64,000 nucleotides of DNA from Desmodus rotundus (Eukaryota > Chordata > Mammalia > Chiroptera > Phyllostomidae), in assembly GCF_022682495.2 (NCBI RefSeq), contig NC_071398.1, forward strand, positions 89,319,398 through 89,383,397, read 5' to 3'. The notes beneath the pieces were generated by a model. That model was not told the origin of the DNA, searched no databases, and saw only the letters and a program-made list of their open reading frames with translations. Positions 56,790 through 64,000 of the stretch are shown here, in pieces (position 1 is the first letter of the stretch; every line of letters begins with the position of its first letter). Position numbers and translations under genes: made by a program.

Positions 56790-59700
56790 AAGAAAGATTA
56801 GATGCCCTAACCTTGGCCAACAAAAGAATTTAAAAATGCCCATTATCTGTTCTCATCCCAGACAACACTTCCTCATTTGGCTAAAGAGTTTTAAATGGGA
56901 ACGAAGCCTTCACAGAGAAAAACTCCAAGCCTCAGGCCAATGACTGGCTGTTGAATCAACCAACAGCTACTTACTTAGCATCATACATTCTTAGGGCCCA
57001 GTGGGTATAATACAATAGCTAATAATGTGTGGGATAACAAAAAAATGCAGAAACGAAAATCAAAACTAATTATGAAATAAAATAAACACCAAATAAGTGT
57101 TACAGGAATTCATGGAAGGCAAAGGAGAAACTTCTCGTTTGGTTAGAAAAGCAGGTGCTTGGAAGTGATGGGATTTGAAGAGAGACAGGGGCAATGGCTT
57201 CAACCACTCGAGAAGCAGGGAGGAGGTCTCAAGCCAGGGGCGGGGCGGGTGTTGGCGAGGCCACCAAGTGTAAGGAGAATTGTTTTGGGGAGCTGCCTCT
57301 AGACTGTCACTGCCAAAAAGACTCCTGGATTTTCATCTCCTCCCTCAAAAGAGTAATACTTTGAGACATAGAAAGAGATATAGGTTGCTTTTTCCTTTAG
57401 AACCTCTTTAAACTGTATAAGTGTTAAAACATCATCTTAGGAAAATTACCGTTGGCGGAACTTTCAGGTAGAACTGCTGGGTTACCCCTTGGTATGGGTT
57501 AACTCTCTGTGTGTTTGAAAAGCTCTTTGCAAGCCCCAGCCTGGCAGCCTACAGCCTCTCCTTCTCCTACACCTGGCCTTTTAACCTTCTCATGAAAGAA
57601 ATCGTAGTGTTAATACAGGGGTGCCACTGTGCGGCAAGCAACCATGGGTGGACCTCCCTGTCAACGTTGGGGTTCAGGGAGATGCTTGTAGATGTGGCTG
57701 TCATACACACTGCTCCTCTTGAGTTATTGAGTGTGTCTCACCTCTACCACTAGCACCAGTGACGATGGATATGCAAAATGTCCCCACACTCGTTCCCCCT
57801 GCCGGTACCCTGCTCGGGCCGGGAAAACCTTACATCGCCAAGGGAGGTCGACTACGTCCTGACATATGAACTGAAATTCCTACAAGATCCACCGCACTCA
57901 CACAAAACATACACCCATCGAAGAGAGGGAATTCTTACTTAAAAACGATTCTTTCTGCTCTGCTTGAAAGCTCCTTCTTCCAAAAGCCCTAGAGCACTCA
58001 GGATATTGCATAACTAGCATGGGATCTACTCTCGAAGTACAGTTTTATAAAAGGACTAACCCAAGTGTGCATGCAGTGAGTCTAAAGGATGTGTCTTGCC
58101 AGTAGTAGTCTTCAGCTCCGTACCTCTTCTCCCCTGACCCTACCCACAGGGCCAACGCAGGCCCCAGACCCACAGGGAAAACCAGCAACAGCAGGTGTCA
58201 CATCGCCTGGTATACATGTGACCCGTTCGCCTATAAAATTTTCATAGAGCACAGCGAAACCACAACAAATGAGAAAACATGTGGTTCAAGTTATAGTCAT
58301 ATTTATTTAACCAACATCTACTTACCCAAAGGAGAAAAAAGAAATCAAAGTAATGAGGATGAAATGAAATCAACCATTCTGCGATTAGTAAGTAGATTTT
58401 AGTGGACAATAAAGCCGTTCACTGATGCTATTATGAAAATCTATAAAATGCTTTTCCAGATTTGTTGTCCAAATCTTTCCAAATAACAATAAACATTGAG
58501 CAACTCCTTTATTTATTATCCAACGTAGGATGTAATAGCTAAGTGACGTGAAGAAGAAGAGTACTTCAGCTATCGTTATATGCCTTAAGAATCTTGAAAA
58601 GTCAAATATATATATATATACATAGTGGAGTCAAAAGTGACAAAAAGAGGCAGAAAACTCCCTAAACTTAAGGGTGCTCTCATTCCATTTTTTTCTGCAA
58701 GGCTCAGAGCACGTGAACTTGAACTCATGAAGGCTATGAGCACACCTGCTGAGACGGCGTGAGCCTGTGAGACAGGCAGTGGCGGGTCGGGTTGCTGGAA
58801 GACCAGAAGACCTGATGGACAGAAGTGGGAGTAATAGTGGGGTACGGGGCAAAGTAGGACAGGGTCGAGGGGCCCTGAGGGCAGCAGTCTGCACTTGACA
58901 GAGGTGGGAGGAGTCAGAGAGGACCTGGGCCTGGAGATGTTAAAAAACTGAAAAGACTTTTCAGACACATAACACCCAAGTCTTGCAGGCAAAAGTTAGG
59001 AGGTGGAGTAGTTAGAAGCAGGAGGGCCCATGGACGAAGATCTCTGGGACAGAAAACGATGGGAAAGCTTCAGAAAGGACAGAAAGGCAAAAGGGACATT
59101 TGGCTTAAAGCAGGAAGAGGGAAAAGCAGCCTGAAAAGAGAGTGAGGGGCAGAGCCAAGGATCCCGGGGCGCAACTGTCCTCACTGCCCAGGACAGGTCA
59201 GGACTTTTCTTGTTTTAAGGTATTTTAGAGGGAGCAGCAGTGAATACTGAATATTGTCTCCCTTGAGAAAACCTAGCAAACCCGAGCGGTGGGGCTACCT
59301 GAGCTTCCCCAGGTTCTGATCCAGGTACATTCAGGGAGAGACCCCCCCACCGCCCCCACCACAACATGGAAAACCCTGGGTGCTATGGCTGCAGCGTAGT
59401 AGGACAAGCTACATGAAAGGACTGTGACAGCATTTCATTGTCAGTCACTGAATCCCTCAGACACAAACATAAAGACCAGAGGGACAATCGTGAAGAAATA
59501 TTTGTCAAATATGGATATGATAGCTCTTCTGAATCCAGATGCCCTACCCAGAAATTCCACTAATTGCACAGGTCCCTACCCTGGGTGTGTTTGCTTTCCT
59601 GCCATGTATTTTTCAACATTTAAGAATCCTACCTGAGGCATTATACCACGGAGCTCTTAGTAAAGTCTCTCTCTGATTTATTAAAATGGAAGCCCGCATC

Positions 59701-61735
59701 TGATGCATTTCCAAGGAGTTTTTGGATACCTTCTAGATCTTAACTACTTAGGTCAATTCCATTCAATGCAATCACTCACTGAGTGACTTTCAAGTGCGAG
59801 GCAGCGAGCTGGCTGCTGTGGGGTTGCTCGGGTGAATCTTCTCAGTGTCCATTTCAGGTTGGGGAAGCGGCATCTCCTTTCACAAGTGTGGAGAGAAAGC
59901 AAACTTCTCCATTATCTGACCCGCCTACCACCCCCTAGGAAGTGCTTTTTCCAGGAACACGCTTAATAATTTAAAAAAAAAAAAGTCAAGGAACTTCTTA
60001 ATACCTGGTGACTACAGACACTGCTGTGTGTTCATTTCTACGTTCATCTGAGCCAAGTGTACATCCAATCACTCTTGTCAAATTGCATAACCACAGCATG
60101 TCGACTTGTTTCTTGTTGCAACTGTAACTTGTAAAATTAGACTTCAGGACTGAGATAGTCAGATAGTCAAGCTAAATAAATGCCTACGTTAAAAATATGT
60201 GTGTATATCATTTACATGCCACTTCCGATAAGCTCTTGAATTATGGTCTCTGAAAGTCACAACTGTCTCCAGTTGTAACATACGGTTTCAGTGTTGCAAT
60301 CCTCCCTGCACGCAGGCCCTATCCCTGTCTTCTCTGTTTTCCAAGCAGCACGTTACATGGATCTATTGCAATCTGCTTTTCCTGTTTTAACGAGAACTTA
60401 ATGAATCACAACATTTACTTTTCCCACGCTAAGGGACTTCTAACATTCCAAAGAAGGACCATAACCTGGCCCCAAATGCCCTTGTTTGTGCTTCCTATAG
60501 CTCCAAGTTGTATTGATACGCCCAGGTGAAGCTGCTGATACTTATCCCACTCAGAACACTGTGGGAATGAGTCACCTGCCCTCCCCTGCCCTTCATGGGA
60601 GGGGCCACACTTCCCTCTCCAGCCTGGGGCATCCCACTCTCTGACAGAAAACCCCCAGCAGAGCCCCACTAGCTGTTCAGGATGTACCACTCAAGGCTCA
60701 CCTGGTCAAAACTCCAACACAGGGCTGAGGCGCCATCAGCCTGGCCAGGATCCTCTCTATGGGGGGAGCCACCCTCCTCCTTAGTAGGGTTTTTGAGTCA
60801 GTCACAGCGAACAGTACCAATTAAACTGAACAAGCTCTTGATTTATACCTTGGGATTCTTTAAGAAGCTCCAACTACTTTAGATAGTCGCCTATTAACTC
60901 CCAGAAATCCATGCTTCACAATGAAGTGAGACGGAGTTGGGGGTGGGGGTGGTGAGGGGTGGAAGGATAAATTACTAGCCAAGCAAACAAAATGATCCCT
61001 TCTCTCAACCACTGAGAAACGGAGTCAGTGCTAAAGTAGGAAGCTAGAACCTCAGGGTCTTTCTAGGATAAACTTTCAACAATGGCTATAAGACCTCCCT
61101 AACCAACCAAGGCTATTGTCCTTGGAAATCTGTCTAAATGGAGATAAGCCCGACCAGTGATGCAGCCCACTTCTCCTGGGGCATCCACTCAGCCCAGAGC
61201 CAAGTTCGCTGTCTTTGTTGCTTTTCCCCTAGCCTTCCCCGGCCTTTCCCAGAGCCCAGTTTGCACGGCAGGAAACTTGAGGGGAGGTTGGTTTCAATGT
61301 TGCATTTGTGATTGGTGAAGCCGGAGTCCCAGCTGTGGCTGGAGGCAGATAAAGACACTCAGCTGCCCTGTCATCGCCACTACTCTGGTAGCAGAACAAA
61401 AACAAGTGATCCAAGTCTTTGTGAATTTTATGTCTGGTCAGTTACTTGCCCAAACAACCAACAGAGAACATGTCCTATTGATCCTACAATCCAGCTCTGG
61501 AAGTATGAAAAAGGGAAGAAAACTCCCAAATTGAGTATCTTGGATTTAAGGACCCTTGAGAAACATCACCTCCCCGCACCCCACCCCAAGACAGGTAAAG
61601 TAGCCCAGGCCCATGTAACTGAAAGGTTATTCTCATTAGGTAGAAGGTGAGCCCCACCGCCGGGAGTAGGGAAATGTCTGTGACATGTCTGTGTAATGAT
61701 CTTGTCACTTCCCCAAACAGTCCGTACTGTTTCCT
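56790..61735. other. Stretch without recognised features apart from simple tracts
   Basis: About 5 kb of unique-looking DNA. Simple tracts include (TA)n at 58606-58620, poly(A) near 59972-59983 and a poly(C) block at 59343-59357. An antisense L2-like piece may lie at 59760-59830 ('attcaatgcaatcactcactg'). Frames on both strands at 58585-58992 and 61312-61708 are unconvincing. Confidence 0.45.
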
Positions 61736-61736
61736 T

Positions 61737-61757
61737 AAAAAAAAAAAAAAAAAAAAA
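61737..61757. repeat. 21-base poly(A) run
   Basis: Uninterrupted A run, followed about 35 bases later by a nine-C run. No retroposon body recognised upstream. Confidence 0.9.
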
Positions 61758-62045
61758 GGACTGCATGAAATCTGTGGTGTGTCAGCTCCCCCCCCCCAAC
61801 GTCTGAGTCACAGCCTGCACGTCTTTACTGGGGCTCTAGGTGACCAGGGTGTATCACTTTCAGAGTTGCTCCAACAGCCGAACTCGTGGCTGCCTTCCAA
61901 CCGCACACAACACAATCGCTGTCTATTTTAAAACAATTTTCCTAACCCACATGCGATGGAACATACCTCCTACATAGGTCTTCAACTTCCTACTGGAAAC
62001 AAAACATTCCTGTCTCACACTGAGCCTGTCATCGTTCAGGACTAA

Positions 62046-62048
<3 letters not shown>

Positions 62049-62080
<32 letters not shown>
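62049..62080. repeat. (GT)16 microsatellite
   Basis: Perfect GT repeat about 600 bases outside the CpG island. Confidence 0.98.
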
Positions 62081-62084
<4 letters not shown>

Positions 62085-63290
62085 GACCATGCAACTCTTG
62101 GAGCAAAGAAAGCCACCCCAAATTTTACCAGCGTACCTGAGCCAATCACGAGCTTTGGAAGAGGAATGAATAAGAGAGCCCTTAAGCCCAGGGACTTCTC
62201 TCACGCAAACAGTACGGGGAAAAAAATAACACCTCTCGGTAGAGGGAGGGGGCAGGGTGGATGATAGAGGAAGGGCATTAAGCAGCCGACCAAAGGCAGC
62301 GCAAGGCGGCCGCACTTAGCGAGATGCCTGCATGGAGAAGCCAAACAAACCTTTTCCTTGTTCAATAACCAAGCACTGTCTGCCAGGCGTCCCATTGGGC
62401 ACGAATAATAAATACATCGAGGTGGGCAAACAGATGCCCGGAGATCAGCCACCCCCCAAAAGGTCAAAACTTCAGAAACCCCGGGGATCGCAGCACCCTC
62501 AAACACATCCATCAGTCGCAGCGGGAGAAAGGACTTGGGAGACTCAGCAAAGGATTCTGAATTTTGTGGGATTTTTTTTCCCTTCCAAGCTCTGGCTTGC
62601 AAAGTACGGCAGCTACATGCAAAGCTAGAGAGGGGCAGGAAGGCTGAGGGCGGCAGGGGTGCGGGTGGGAAGGGAGGGGTGCCTAACACCAGCCACCCAG
62701 GCCTCAGTCTGACGAAAGCCGTCAGCAGCCCCAACCGCATCCCACCCCTCCGCCCTGCCAGCAGACGCCCCCTGCAGCGACCACCCCCCCAACCCGCGCA
62801 CCCCGGCTTCCGTCCCCGGCAGCCCCTCCAGCCCAGCACCGGCAGCAACCCCAGCCCGGGCCGCGCGCGCCGGCAGCGCCACGACTGTGGCTCCCGTCCC
62901 TTCCCAGCGGCAGACACCCCCGAGGCCTCCCTCCCAGCCCACCCGCGCGTGCCGGGGGAGTCGAGCCGGGGCGCGCACCGCCGCCAACTCCCCACGCCCC
63001 GGGGCTGGCGACGGCTCCCGCTTACCTTGGGCGCTCGCGGGGGGGCTGAAGGTGGCCAGCCTCCCGCCCCCCGCCCCTTTCCTCCGCGCCTGGTTTCTTC
63101 CTCCCGCCTCCTCCTCTTCCTCCTCCTAACCACCGTGTGTCCGGGGCTCTCCCTCCTCCCCGCGGCGGGGAGTAAAAGCCGAAAACCCCGAAGCCGGGCC
63201 CGCGTGTGTGCAGGCGGGAGGCGGCGGCGCGCGGCCAGCTCGCCAGCAACTGAGCGCGACGCGCGGCTCCCAACTAAGTGTGAAAGAAGC

Positions 63291-63310
63291 GGCGGCCGCG
63301 GCGGCCGCGG
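63291..63310. repeat. GGCGGCCGC tandem palindrome
   Basis: Two consecutive GGCGGCCGC units containing overlapping rare 8-base palindromes (gcggccgc). In one plus frame it reads poly-Ala. It can fold back on itself. Confidence 0.92.
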
Positions 63311-63311
63311 C

Positions 63312-63361
63312 AAAGAACGTCCCCCCCCGCCCAAGAACGTCCCCCCCGCCCCCCCCCCCCA
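63312..63361 (-). promoter_or_regulatory. Duplicated AAGAACGT + poly(C) block, G-quadruplex-prone on the minus strand
   Basis: 'aaagaacgtccccccccgcc' is followed by 'caagaacgtcccccccgcc' and a longer C run. The minus strand therefore carries four or more G runs of seven to eleven bases, separated by ACGTTCTT. Placed in the CpG-island promoter, it is a plausible structural element; function is not shown. Confidence 0.8.
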
Positions 63362-64000
63362 GTGGGCAGGGAGCGATCGAGGGAGGGGACGGGGAGGGAG
63401 GGGACCTCCTTGCCCAGTCACTCACTCGAGGGGCGGGGGCAGCCAGACACTCCCCCACAGCCCGGCCCTCCCCGCGCCCAACTCCCGCGCGTCCCGCTCC
63501 CCACCCCCGGGGAGGGGCCTGCGGAGGCTGCGAGGGCGCCGCGCTCCGGGGGAAGGGACGGGGCGAGAGGGCGATCGGGGCTGCGAGGGGCTGCGCAGGG
63601 CTGCGGGGAGGGAAGGAGAAAGGAGTGCCGGCTTGGGTGCGCGTGTGTTTGTGTTTGTGTGTGCGCGCGCCGCGGGGCCCGCGGGAGGGGAGAGCGCGGC
63701 GGGAAAGCTACGTCCTGAGTCTGTCACCCAGGCGGTGGGGTGAAAGCTGCGGGGAGGCCGGGAGAGCGCAGCTCTGCGGGAGACCCCGGCCAGTCCGCGG
63801 GCCCAGCCCGGCGAGCTGCGCCCGCTGGATGCAGAGAGAAGGCCGGGCATCCTCCGCGCGGCGCAGGCCAGCAGCCCTGGCCCTGCCACCAAACCGCCTC
63901 CACCCTGCCCTGGAGCCGTGGCTCCTGCAAGATGAATGAAGCTTGGGCGACCCGGCACTGGCGGCAGTGAGGCAGAGACGGGCGCACCCTGGGTCCGAGA

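Larger units (their letters stand above)
63026..63420 (-). other. Probable first exon (5' UTR) of an unidentified minus-strand gene
   Basis: The minus strand reads GCGCCCAAG|GTAAGCGGGAG at 63026, a near-consensus donor. Upstream on that strand is a purine-rich leader with GGAGGAGGAAGAGGAGGAGG at about 63107-63126, typical of 5' UTRs. The transcription start is unknown and the right boundary is only a guess. No start codon is convincing, so the exon is probably non-coding. I could not identify the gene. Confidence 0.45.
62650..63960. promoter_or_regulatory. CpG island, probable promoter
   Basis: Dense CpG and GC-box sequence (gggcgggg, ccgcccc, cgcgcg) for over 1.3 kb, against a CpG-poor remainder of the window. 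No TATA box near an obvious start. The splice donor at 63026 on the minus strand suggests transcription to the left; transcription to the right or both ways is not excluded. The ~400-codon frames in both directions have Pro/Arg/Gly/Ala-rich translations that follow from GC content and are not proteins I recognise. Confidence 0.9.

Noticed and set aside
62201..63743. Open frames of about 400 codons on both strands across the CpG island
   Set aside because: Translations are Pro/Arg/Gly/Ala/Ser-rich on both strands, lack domains, and run through simple repeats and the proposed splice donor. GC-rich DNA has few stops, so long frames are expected by chance.

Overview
This 64 kb window is vertebrate nuclear DNA, almost certainly from a microbat (Yangochiroptera, vesper-bat-like). 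The diagnostic signal is three copies of the bat-specific tRNA-derived VES SINE (about 1452-1646 minus, 19127-19291 minus, 46497-46710 plus). Fragments of bat-type L1 3' ends (7062-7165, 43490-43637) and general eutherian fossils (MIR, L2, MER20, hAT and mariner DNA transposons, old L1M) agree with this. Family names are from memory of consensus sequences; no search was run.

I find no supportable protein-coding gene. The open frames are short, on both strands, and are explained by chance, by repeats, or by the GC-rich island at the right end. The longest frames (about 400 codons on each strand at 62.2-63.7 kb) are low-complexity products of the CpG island.

Layout. 0.4-1.8 kb holds three successive same-orientation L2 3' ends, one split by a VES. 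2-12 kb is mostly unique sequence with scattered MIR/L2. 12.3-14.1 kb has a long antisense L2, a small hAT element with decayed target duplication, and an old LINE fragment. 15-26 kb is unique sequence with MIR/L2, a VES and a Z-DNA-prone repeat. 26.0-28.1 kb is an L1-derived element whose 5' region and ORF1 relic run straight into a 3' UTR with no ORF2 (HAL1-like). 31.4-34.4 kb is a nested block: an antisense L1 inserted in an L2 with a 22-bp target duplication, next to a 170-bp TGGA satellite. 36.5-38.2 kb is L1/L2/MIR/L1 stacked end to end. 41.5 kb is a MER20, 48.4-49.0 kb a mariner with an apparent MER5A core, 51.7-52.0 kb a 49-bp minisatellite, 52-56.8 kb old L1, L2 and a DNA-transposon fossil. 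57-62 kb is largely unique.

The right edge (about 62.65-63.96 kb) is a strong CpG island. A good splice donor at 63026 on the minus strand (CCAAG|GTAAGC) suggests the first, probably non-coding, exon of a minus-strand gene. The other 63 kb would then be its long intron 1, or that intron plus flank. One exon-like segment with good splice sites (16932-16987, minus) is noted as a weak candidate. The gene itself could not be named.
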